From Phototrophicales bacterium (lineage in GTDB: Bacteria; Chloroflexota; Anaerolineae; Aggregatilineales; Phototrophicaceae), in NCBI GenBank assembly GCA_002794515.1, contig PGTJ01000188.1, positions 1-5,477 on the forward strand: a stretch of DNA of 5,477 bases. Reading direction: 5' to 3'. The notes below the pieces were generated by a model. That model did no database searches. It saw only the letters and a list, made by a program, of their open reading frames with translations, and had not been told where the DNA came from. The translations under genes were made by a program, and so were the position numbers. This document shows, in pieces, positions 1 through 5,007 of this stretch. The stretch's first letter is position 1. Every line of letters starts with the position of its first letter.

Positions 1-1
1 A

Positions 2-532
2 TTGAGCGGTGGTGTGGCGATTATCCGCGTTGGTGCGGCGACCGAAACCGAACTGAAAGAGAAGAAACATCGCGTAGAAGATGCCCTCAGCGCCGCCCGT
101 GCTTCGGTCGAAGAAGGTGTGGTGCCAGGTGGTGGTGTGGCGCTCATCAACGCCATTGCCTCGCTCGCCAACTTCAAGATGCAACACGAAGACGAAAACA
201 CTGGCGTGGCGATTATGCGCCGTGCGCTCGAAGCGCCTATGCGTAAAATCGCCGCTAATGCGGGCGAAGATGGCGCAGTCATCATCGACAATGTGCGCCG
301 TATTCAAAAACAACGCAAAAATCATCGCATCGGGTATAATGTGATGACCAACGAATATGTCGATATGATCGAAGCTGGCATCCCCGACCCCGCCAAAGTG
401 ACTCGTGGCGCAGTCGAAAACGCCGCCTCAATCGCTTCGATGATTTTGACCACCGAAGCCCTCATCACCGATAACCCCGAAGAAAAAGCCCCCGCGATGC
501 CCGGTGGCGGTGGCATGGGTGGCGATTTCTAA
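2..532 (+). CDS. groEL: Chaperonin GroEL (Hsp60), C-terminal part, 5' truncated by window edge
   Basis: This is the 60-kDa subunit of the cytosolic GroEL/GroES chaperonin, which folds proteins in an ATP-driven double ring. About 176 residues are visible, matching roughly residue 372 to the C-terminus of the E. coli protein; the true start is upstream of the window, so the TTG at position 2 is just an internal Leu codon. The fragment begins at the apical/intermediate hinge (LSGGVA; the second Gly matches E. coli G375). It contains the ATPase aspartate in RVEDAL (residue 27, matching D398) and the nucleotide-contacting GGG at residues 43-45. The GIPDPAKVTRGA segment carries the Asp matching D495. 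The tail is Gly/Met-rich but short (GGGGMGGDF) instead of repeated GGM. A loop near residues 98-111 is basic and about five residues longer than in E. coli. The gene is intact to its TAA and is followed 22 nt later by a terminator. Identification is firm; the taxonomic reading is inference. Confidence 0.97.
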   Translation: MSGGVAIIRVGAATETELKEKKHRVEDALSAARASVEEGVVPGGGVALINAIASLANFKMQHEDENTGVAIMRRALEAPMRKIAANAGEDGAVIIDNVRRIQKQRKNHRIGYNVMTNEYVDMIEAGIPDPAKVTRGAVENAASIASMILTTEALITDNPEEKAPAMPGGGGMGGDF

Positions 533-554
533 TCATCACTCACTTAAAAATATC

Positions 555-588
555 AAAAAAACACGGTGCTTGGTCGCCGTGTTTTTTT
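555..588 (+). terminator. Rho-independent terminator after groEL
   Basis: The GC-containing stem ACACGGTG/CGCCGTGT (561-568 with 575-582, one G-U pair) has a 6-nt loop. It is extended by an A-run (555-560) pairing with the T-run that starts at 583. Eight T residues (582-589) follow the stem. Because A-runs and T-runs flank both sides, the element could also work on the minus strand, although no minus-strand gene points into it here. Confidence 0.9.
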
Positions 589-599
589 TATTTGCCCTC

Positions 600-630
600 T
601 TGACTCTCCGCCAACAGGAGATTTTATGCT
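600..630 (+). promoter_or_regulatory. MerR-type promoter with 19-bp spacer and operator dyad
   Basis: A -35 box TTGACT (600-605) and a -10 box TATGCT (625-630) are separated by 19 bp, the over-long spacing typical of promoters activated by MerR-family regulators through DNA untwisting. The spacer holds a perfect dyad, TCTCC (605-609) and GGAGA (617-621), with 7 bp between the arms. This resembles the CTCC/GGAG-type operators of BmrR-like MerR proteins as I recall them. It lies directly upstream of the MerR-family gene, so autoregulation is the natural reading. The layout is seen in the sequence; regulation is inferred. Confidence 0.75.
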
Positions 631-637
631 GTGATTA

Positions 638-652
638 TCAACACGGTGTTGA
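638..652 (+). promoter_or_regulatory. 15-bp perfect palindrome at the likely transcription start
   Basis: TCAACAC-G-GTGTTGA is a perfect 7+1+7 inverted repeat just downstream of the -10 box, about where transcription should start (near 637). Its one-base centre is too short for a stable RNA hairpin loop, so a DNA-binding site is more likely than an RNA structure. It differs from the TCTCC/GGAGA dyad in the spacer, so it may bind a different regulator. It could also be chance. Confidence 0.4.
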
Positions 653-671
653 ACAAAAGGCATGGTGAAAG

Positions 672-1514
672 ATGTTCAAAATAGGCGATTTTTCTCGGTT
701 AACTCGCGTTTCCATCAAAACCCTTCATCATTACGATGAAATCGGCTTATTCAAACCCGCACAGGTAGATAAATTCACAGGCTATCGATATTACACCTAT
801 GACCAATTGCCTCATCTCAATCGGATTTTAGCCTTGCGCGAACTTGGATTTTCATTGGAGCAAATCAAAGGGATGATTGGACAAGACGGCGCAATCGCCA
901 TCACCAGCGAGGCATTACGCGGGATGTTGACCTTGCGTCAAGCCCAATTGCAACAACTGGTGAATGAAACCCGCGAACAACTACATCAGGTCGAAATTCG
1001 TTTACAACAAATCGAACAGGAGGGCAAAATGTCTGAAATTGAAATTTTAACCAAAGAAATCGGGCAAGTGACTGTCATCGGTGGGCGCGAAATCGTCCCC
1101 GACCCATCACTCATGCGAGAACGGTGTATGGCATTGAATACACGGGTATGGCAAGCCATTCAAGAAGCAGGATTACCGACCAATGGCGTGTCATTTGCTT
1201 TATATTATAGCGATGCAACCAACGGGATTGATGTCGAAATGGCGTATGAGGTGCAATCAGCCACTTTGCCTCAGTTGGAGGATGCTGTAGTGGCTCACAT
1301 CCTCGCGCCGACTCGTGTGGCGTATGCAGTTTATCGGGGTAGCTATGATGATTTTGGCGCTGTAGGGCGTGTTCATGCCGAAATAATGAACTGGATAGAG
1401 ACGCATGGTTATCGGCAAGAGGGCGCGTGTCGAGAATATTATTTGCGCCCACCTCAGCACAATAATGACCCACTTGGTGTGATGGAAATTCAGTATCCTA
1501 TCGCCTCAAAATAA
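672..1514 (+). CDS. MerR-family transcriptional regulator with GyrI-like effector-binding domain
   Basis: This 280-residue protein has the BmrR/TipAL-type arrangement. Residues 1-70 form the winged helix-turn-helix, with FKIGDFSRLTRVSIKTLHHYDEIGL, the FTGYRYYTYDQL wing and the ALRELGFSLEQIK helix. A Gln/Leu/Glu-rich dimerisation coiled coil spans about 76-117. Residues 120-280 form a GyrI-like (AraC effector-binding) ligand domain, closing with REYYLRPP and MEIQYPI. Family members bind small lipophilic or cationic compounds and switch on promoters with 19-bp spacers. The ATG at 672 is the only start giving a complete MerR N-terminus; AAAGG (656-660) and GGTG (664-667) lie upstream. The gene sits alone between two terminators, with the promoter at 600-630, so it is probably autoregulated. 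Its target and ligand are not evident; the convergent permease is a candidate by proximity only. An internal start at 1029 is listed separately. Confidence 0.92.
   Translation: MFKIGDFSRLTRVSIKTLHHYDEIGLFKPAQVDKFTGYRYYTYDQLPHLNRILALRELGFSLEQIKGMIGQDGAIAITSEALRGMLTLRQAQLQQLVNETREQLHQVEIRLQQIEQEGKMSEIEILTKEIGQVTVIGGREIVPDPSLMRERCMALNTRVWQAIQEAGLPTNGVSFALYYSDATNGIDVEMAYEVQSATLPQLEDAVVAHILAPTRVAYAVYRGSYDDFGAVGRVHAEIMNWIETHGYRQEGACREYYLRPPQHNNDPLGVMEIQYPIASK
1018..1514 (+). other. Possible internal translation start giving a free effector-binding domain (161 aa)
   Basis: Inside the MerR-family gene a perfect AGGAGG (1018-1023) stands 5 nt before an in-frame ATG (1029-1031). That ATG is codon 120, exactly where the coiled coil ends and the GyrI-like domain begins. 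Initiation there would yield a 161-residue stand-alone ligand-binding protein. Streptomyces tipA is known to make TipAS from an internal start in the TipAL gene in just this way. An acidic Glu-Gly-Lys-Met stretch is common at this boundary in the family, so the SD could be a by-product of the amino acid sequence. Actual use is unproven. Confidence 0.4.
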
Positions 1515-1524
1515 TTTTATCTCC

Positions 1525-1555
1525 AACACGGCGCAGGGGTTCGCCGTGTTTTTTT
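1525..1555 (+). terminator. Rho-independent terminator after the MerR gene
   Basis: A perfect 9-bp stem AACACGGCG (1525-1533) / CGCCGTGTT (1542-1550) with an 8-nt loop is followed by five further T residues. It lies 10 nt after the MerR stop codon. On the minus strand the stem is followed by GGAGATAAAATT, a poor U-tract, so it would end transcription of the convergent permease only weakly. The permease stop codon (1554-1556) lies at the edge of the T-run. Confidence 0.9.
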
Positions 1556-2828
1556 ATTTCCCCACAAAAAACCGCCGTGCGATAAAAATTTGCCACACCA
1601 CGCCCGCGCCGATGATGACCAGCCCGACTACCCACACACTCACCTCGACCCAAAACGCCAAAAATAGGCATGAAATTAATCCACATACCGCCAACCAGCG
1701 CGGGAATAAGCGTTCTTGAGGTGATAAGCGCAACGCGGCTAAATTGGTGATGCCATAATAAATCAGCACATTGAATGCGCTGAATGACCATGTGGTCTTC
1801 ACATCCCCAATCAACACCAAGCCCGAAATCACCACACCCATCACCATGACGGCGATTGTCGGTGTGGTTTGTGAGGCGTTCAGTTTGGCGGTGATGCGCG
1901 GCATATCGCCACGCCTGCCCATCGCCAATAACACCCGCGACAAGCCTAAAATCAGGTTGAGCAACACGCCCAACATGGCGGTGATTGCGCCAATAGCAAT
2001 CAGCATAGCAATAGGTGATGAAAATGTGCGAGCCGCTTCTTCAAGCGGTGCGCGATTTTGTGCGACCGATGCGCTCAATTCAGATGCACCCAGCGTGCCG
2101 ATGGCGACCAATCCCACCAACACATACAGCATCATGGTCACAAATAAGGTGGTGATGATAGCGCGTGGGATGATTTTGCGGGGTTCATGCACTTCTTCGC
2201 CCAATGTGGCAATACGACCATACCCCGTATACGCCACAAACATCAATGCACTGGCATAAAGCAAGTTCGATATGCCCATGTCATCGGCAAAAAATGGGGT
2301 GAGATTATCGCCCGATACATTCGGCAATCCACCAATTATAAATGATGATAATGCCACCAGCGTCATTGTCACGATGACCGTATTCACGGCGTTGGAGCGT
2401 TTTAATCCACCCAATAACAACAGGGTGAAGATGATGACGATGATGAATGCCAACGGCACACGCCATGCGCCGTCTAAGCCGATGAAATCACCCAAATAAG
2501 CAGATGCGCCTAGTGCCGCTGTGGCGGCAGAGGCGCTTTTTGCCAATAAAAATGTCCACCCTGCGATAAATCCCAATGCTGGGTTAAGGTAACGATACCC
2601 ATATTCATATGTACCACCGCTCACAGGATGATTCGCGGCGAGTTGGGCGCTACTCAAGCCGTTAAATAGGGCGATGAACGCGCCGATGACCATCGCCACA
2701 ATGACAGCAGGTCCCGCCAAACCTGCGCCGATGCCGATGCTGACGAACACCCCTGTGCCGATGATCGAGCCTAAGCCCATCATCACCGCCCCAAATAAGC
2801 CTAATTGTCGTTTCAGTCCTGCGCCCAT
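1554..2828 (-). CDS. APC-superfamily amino acid/polyamine permease
   Basis: This is an integral inner-membrane transporter of the amino acid-polyamine-organocation superfamily, 424 residues with about 12 predicted membrane helices, the usual size and fold. TM1 holds the substrate-site signature GSIIGTGVF (residues 20-28). The TM2-TM3 region has PVSGGTYEYGYRYLNP (68-83). After TM6 comes the hallmark ATLGEEVHEPRKIIPRAI (207-224). Later helices fall at about 225-247, 272-304, 324-341, 349-367, 378-394 and 397-417. Substrate cannot be read from the sequence. The start is set at the third of three consecutive ATGs (2834-2826), because GAAAGG (2840-2835) ends 6 nt before it. The second ATG is possible, and the upstream TTG at 2855 is unlikely because it overlaps a probable -10 box. 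The gene is monocistronic, divergent from the gene at 2912 and convergent with the MerR gene. Confidence 0.92.
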   Translation of the reverse strand: MGAGLKRQLGLFGAVMMGLGSIIGTGVFVSIGIGAGLAGPAVIVAMVIGAFIALFNGLSSAQLAANHPVSGGTYEYGYRYLNPALGFIAGWTFLLAKSASAATAALGASAYLGDFIGLDGAWRVPLAFIIVIIFTLLLLGGLKRSNAVNTVIVTMTLVALSSFIIGGLPNVSGDNLTPFFADDMGISNLLYASALMFVAYTGYGRIATLGEEVHEPRKIIPRAIITTLFVTMMLYVLVGLVAIGTLGASELSASVAQNRAPLEEAARTFSSPIAMLIAIGAITAMLGVLLNLILGLSRVLLAMGRRGDMPRITAKLNASQTTPTIAVMVMGVVISGLVLIGDVKTTWSFSAFNVLIYYGITNLAALRLSPQERLFPRWLAVCGLISCLFLAFWVEVSVWVVGLVIIGAGVVWQIFIARRFFVGK

Positions 2829-2855
2829 CATCATCCTTTCGCTTGTTGCTTGCAA

Positions 2856-2861
2856 ATTGTA
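2856..2861 (-). promoter_or_regulatory. Probable -10 box of the permease gene
   Basis: On the minus strand TACAAT (2861-2856) is a good -10 hexamer. Transcription would begin near 2849, giving a leader of about 20 nt before the ATG at 2828. The -35 region 16-17 bp upstream (TGATTA or ATGATT) is poor. A TTGC-N8-GCAA half-dyad (2850-2865) covers this box and could be an operator, but its inner bases are not symmetric. Confidence 0.4.
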
Positions 2862-2898
2862 GCAAATCCAATACCATTAATCATCATATACATATTCC

Positions 2899-2904
2899 AA
2901 AGGA
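2899..2904 (+). promoter_or_regulatory. Ribosome binding site deciding the start at 2912
   Basis: AAAGGA is placed 7 nt before ATG 2912. It argues against the in-frame TTG at 2843, which would add 23 polar residues unlike a membrane-protein N-terminus and has no Shine-Dalgarno sequence. Confidence 0.7.
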
Positions 2905-2911
2905 CTTATTG

Positions 2912-3751
2912 ATGCCACCAACTGAAACATTATCTATCCATCGCCTGCGCGCGATTAATCTCCTAGATTGGGCGCGATTGTTGTGGTGGGGATTGGTCAC
3001 ACCCGATGCGCTCAAGGCATATCAGAAAGTATATGGGAAAAAAGCCCATAAATGGGTGGCAGGGGCGCTCATCAGCACCATCTTATGGTCGCCGATATTC
3101 ATCGTGATGAGCGCCACACTGATGAATAACCGCCTGATTCAGGTCGATGTGATTTTACCACTCGCCCCTATCGCCATGACGCTTGCCAGCGCAGTGATGT
3201 GGCTCATCACATGGGTGTTGATCGCCACCCTCGACAAAGGCGATGAAAACGCGAGTTATAACCCCAATAACATATTGCCCTTCGCTATCGGTGGATTATT
3301 TTCATACATCACGCTCATGGGGATGTTGGGTGGTATAACGGGCTTATTGGTGTGCCTTCTCAGCCTCATATTGGTCGGCACATGCGATACCATTGGCAGA
3401 CGCCTCAAGACCAATACCGAGGGCATGATTGGTGTTGGCATCTTCACAGGTGTGTTTGTGGTTATCGCCAATGCGCTTTTTAATACTCGTCATGGCATCG
3501 CCATATTCGTAAAAAATGCCGATGGATTTAGCCTCATCGGCTTGGCAATTTTCGTCATATCCGCCGTGTTGGGATTTGTTTGTATGGCGCTCCTCACTAC
3601 ATGGATAGAATGGTTCATCGAAAGGACACCCATCGGTGGCAAAGTGATGTTCGTCATTGTGATATTATCACTGGCGTTCTTGATATGGCAGTATTATTTG
3701 GGCGGATGGCATATCTTCCAACCGCCCGTGTGCTGTGCTATCCCCCACTAA
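2912..3751 (+). CDS. Multi-pass membrane protein of unknown function
   Basis: I do not recognise this 279-residue protein. After a soluble N-terminus of about 47 residues (RLRAINLLDWARLLWWGLV, then PDALKAYQKVYGKK) there are about seven hydrophobic segments, near residues 48-70, 80-107, 121-138, 139-158, 171-190, 205-231 and 243-262. Short polar loops separate them (DKGDENASYNPNN near 108-120, GRRLKTNTE near 162-170, NTRHG near 191-195). The C-terminus is short and contains a Cys pair (PPVCCAIPH). No catalytic motif, ATP-binding site or transporter signature is visible. The start is ATG 2912, with AAAGGA (2899-2904) 7 nt upstream. A longer reading from TTG 2843 would pass through the permease promoter region and lacks a ribosome binding site. 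The gene stands alone, divergent from the permease, and its last 14 nt overlap the convergent exporter-like gene. A possible promoter is TTGCAA (2850-2855), 16 bp, TACCAT (2872-2877), which is weak. Confidence 0.85.
   Translation: MPPTETLSIHRLRAINLLDWARLLWWGLVTPDALKAYQKVYGKKAHKWVAGALISTILWSPIFIVMSATLMNNRLIQVDVILPLAPIAMTLASAVMWLITWVLIATLDKGDENASYNPNNILPFAIGGLFSYITLMGMLGGITGLLVCLLSLILVGTCDTIGRRLKTNTEGMIGVGIFTGVFVVIANALFNTRHGIAIFVKNADGFSLIGLAIFVISAVLGFVCMALLTTWIEWFIERTPIGGKVMFVIVILSLAFLIWQYYLGGWHIFQPPVCCAIPH
3700..3727. other. GC-rich hairpin near the overlapping convergent gene ends
   Basis: GGGCGG (3700-3705) pairs with CCGCCC (3722-3727). After one mismatch, TGG (3707-3709) pairs with CCA (3718-3720), leaving an 8-nt loop. 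It lies within the last codons of the plus-strand membrane protein and about 10 nt beyond the stop of the minus-strand exporter-like gene. Neither side is followed by a clear T-run, so it is not a standard intrinsic terminator. It could still stabilise 3' ends or contribute to termination of the minus-strand operon. Confidence 0.35.
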
Positions 3752-4304
3752 CAGCTTTGACACCCAAATCCATTGTGGTGGCGATGACCACCGCATAAAC
3801 GGTGATGCTGATGGTGGCGAACATGAACAACCGCCCGATATTCATGCCCAATGCACGAGCAGTTATCGCCATCGCCCAAATCCCTGTCCATGGCGTGAGT
3901 ATCAACACTGCCCACACACCATAGCGATTCATGCGCTGTTGCACTTTTTCTGATGACAACCGCTTGAGCCACTTTTGGATGCGTGGATAGGTCATGAGGT
4001 ATTCATAACCATAATGAATCACCCAAACAGGCACAAGATTGCCATATACCGCCCAGAAAATGGATGACAAAATGCCTAATCCCAAGAAATAACTGGCGGG
4101 AACTGCGCCATAAATCTCGAACATCGGGAAAAATCCCATAAACCAACTGATGAAGGCTTTGCCACCATATTCGCCGATTTCCATGCCATGTGCATTTCGT
4201 GTGAGCGTATATAACCCGATAAATCCAATGACGGTGATAATCAGTGCAATTGCCAACCATCCCAAGAGAGTCTTCATATGTGATTGTTCTTGTGAGATTG
4301 TCAT
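3738..4304 (-). CDS. Small integral membrane protein, putative small multidrug export family (PF06695-like)
   Basis: The 188-residue protein has about five membrane segments (near residues 13-35, 48-75, 76-100, 128-148 and 155-178). It resembles the family called putative small multidrug export protein. The recognisable parts are a Pro/Glu/Gly motif in the second segment (FFPMFEIYGAVPASYFLGL, 58-76), GNLVPV (88-93), and a Pro/Gly re-entrant-like stretch before the last helix (TPWTGIWAMAITARALGM, 137-154). Transport function for the family is presumed, not well demonstrated. The start at 4304 is preferred because GAAGGG (4317-4312) lies 7 nt upstream; an in-frame ATG at 4319 has no ribosome binding site. 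It follows tetR with a 4-nt gap, so the two are surely co-transcribed, and TetR repressors often control a neighbouring efflux gene. Its last 14 nt overlap the convergent gene. Family assignment is from memory of the motifs. Confidence 0.8.
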   Translation of the reverse strand: MTISQEQSHMKTLLGWLAIALIITVIGFIGLYTLTRNAHGMEIGEYGGKAFISWFMGFFPMFEIYGAVPASYFLGLGILSSIFWAVYGNLVPVWVIHYGYEYLMTYPRIQKWLKRLSSEKVQQRMNRYGVWAVLILTPWTGIWAMAITARALGMNIGRLFMFATISITVYAVVIATTMDLGVKAVSGG

Positions 4305-4308
4305 GATG

Positions 4309-4848
4309 CTACCCTTCATTTCTATCTAATAGCGCCAAAATAGCGCGTTCTACGGCGGGGTATAAATCGTCAGAGATGACGTTTATCCCCAATAATTCAG
4401 TAAACCATAAACCGTCTGCCGCCAAGCGGATGACCGTTGCTAAGGCGGGGTCGATGCCCGATGCTTCGGCGCTGGCTTGCCATTCGGCATATTTTTCGCG
4501 CACACGCGCCAACAATTCGGGTTGATTCGCCACCGCGGCAATCAACGCCCGACTATCTTCTAATTGCGAATTGGTCATGTCGAATGTCGAGCGCACATAT
4601 CCCCGCAACCACTCACGCGGGTCGTCAGTCTTGGATTGGTCTAAGATGCCCTCAAAATTGCCCAAAAAATAATCGATCATGCCCATAATGAGCGCATTTT
4701 TATTCGGAAAATGATACAGCAAACCACCTTTGCTCACTTTGGCTTCGTTGGCGACCATCTCAAGGGTGAGCTTCGCCACCCCATCACGCTGAATGACACG
4801 ATTGGCGGCTTCTAAGATGTGTTTTTTGGTGGTCTGTGCTTTAGTCAT
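4309..4848 (-). CDS. TetR/AcrR-family transcriptional repressor
   Basis: This 179-residue cytosolic regulator has a clear TetR N-terminus. Helix 1 is ILEAANRVIQRDG (11-23), and the helix-turn-helix is LTLEMVANEAKVSKGGLLYHFPNKNALI (27-54), including the YHFPNK recognition-helix end typical of the family. The all-helical C-terminal ligand and dimerisation domain runs from about 55 to 179, with the conserved-looking RLAADGLWFTELLGI at 141-155. The ligand cannot be deduced. The start ATG is at 4848, with a modest TTGGA 7 nt upstream. The gene is first in a two-gene operon with the exporter-like protein. Its own promoter carries two copies of a palindromic operator, so negative autoregulation is strongly suggested. 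By analogy with family members, binding of a toxic small molecule would release the DNA and raise expression of both genes. The family call is firm; the ligand and target genes are inferred. Confidence 0.95.
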   Translation of the reverse strand: MTKAQTTKKHILEAANRVIQRDGVAKLTLEMVANEAKVSKGGLLYHFPNKNALIMGMIDYFLGNFEGILDQSKTDDPREWLRGYVRSTFDMTNSQLEDSRALIAAVANQPELLARVREKYAEWQASAEASGIDPALATVIRLAADGLWFTELLGINVISDDLYPAVERAILALLDRNEG

Positions 4849-4870
4849 GTGTTATTCCAAAAATAATTAA

Positions 4871-4884
4871 ACCGTCCAGACGGT
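4871..4884. promoter_or_regulatory. TetR operator O1 (downstream of the tetR start site)
   Basis: ACCGTC-CA-GACGGT is a perfect 6-bp dyad around a 2-bp centre. It lies about 10-24 nt downstream of the predicted tetR transcription start, where a bound repressor would block early elongation. It is identical to O2, with 35 bp between centres (about 3.3 helical turns). Confidence 0.8.
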
Positions 4885-4900
4885 ATAGCATACAATCATC

Positions 4901-4930
4901 AGTATACCGTCCAGACGGTTTAATTGTCAA
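4901..4930 (-). promoter_or_regulatory. Promoter of the tetR-exporter operon
   Basis: On the minus strand, TTGACA (4930-4925, perfect consensus) and TATACT (4906-4901, five of six) are separated by 18 bp. The predicted start is near 4894, giving a leader of about 45 nt. The spacer is almost filled by operator O2. Confidence 0.8.
4906..4919. promoter_or_regulatory. TetR operator O2 (inside the tetR promoter spacer)
   Basis: This second copy of ACCGTC-CA-GACGGT lies between the -35 and -10 boxes of the tetR promoter and shares one base with the -10 box. A bound TetR dimer would directly exclude RNA polymerase. Confidence 0.85.
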
Positions 4931-4941
4931 GTAACACCAGA

Positions 4942-4970
4942 TTAAATTTTGGTGAAAAATATGTTACACT
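4942..4970 (+). promoter_or_regulatory. Extended -10 promoter of the Fic gene
   Basis: TACACT (4965-4970) is preceded by TG at 4962-4963, an extended -10 element that can compensate for the weak -35 (TTAAAT, 4942-4947, 17-bp spacer). Transcription would start near 4977. AGGA (4997-5000) stands 7 nt before ATG 5008. CACCA (4935-4939) and TGGTG (4950-4954) form a dyad over the -35 region and might be a further regulator site. Confidence 0.5.
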
Positions 4971-5007
4971 GAACACAACATCAAAAATGGATACATAGGA
5001 TACATCT

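Larger units (their letters stand above)
4865..4925. repeat. Paired operator region: two 23-bp arms in inverted arrangement
   Basis: The arms 4865-4887 and 4903-4925 are reverse complements of each other except for the two central bases of each core. Each arm contains the same 14-bp palindrome, ACCGTC-CA-GACGGT, flanked outside by AATTAA/TTAATT and inside by ATA/TAT. The spacer between them is 15 bp and the whole is symmetric about position 4895. Confidence 0.9.

Noticed and set aside
1111..1473. Minus-strand frames of 120 and 67 codons within the MerR gene
   Set aside because: They lie opposite a clear family member, have no recognisable domain and no ribosome binding site.
1771..2499. Long plus-strand open frames opposite the permease gene
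   Set aside because: They are antisense shadows of a strongly coding minus-strand gene. The translations are Pro/Thr/Asn-rich with no motif, and there are no ribosome binding sites.
2843..2911. N-terminal extension of the unknown membrane protein from TTG 2843
   Set aside because: It lacks a Shine-Dalgarno sequence and crosses the permease promoter, while ATG 2912 has AAAGGA at ideal spacing.
3735..3972. Small plus- and minus-strand frames inside the exporter-like gene
   Set aside because: They are His/Cys-rich shadow translations of an evident membrane-protein gene, with no start signals.
4305..4319. Start of the exporter-like gene at ATG 4319, overlapping the end of tetR
   Set aside because: No ribosome binding site precedes it, whereas GAAGGG sits 7 nt before ATG 4304. 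It remains possible but less likely.
4891..4896. Plus-strand -10 box TACAAT within the operator region
   Set aside because: The matching -35 position (TAAACC or TTAAAC) is poor, and a better extended -10 lies nearer the Fic gene. It is mentioned only as a possibility.
4865..4925. Mobile-element terminal inverted repeats or a CRISPR-like repeat pair
   Set aside because: There are only two copies, each an internal palindrome, and they overlap a promoter beside a TetR gene. An operator pair explains them fully.
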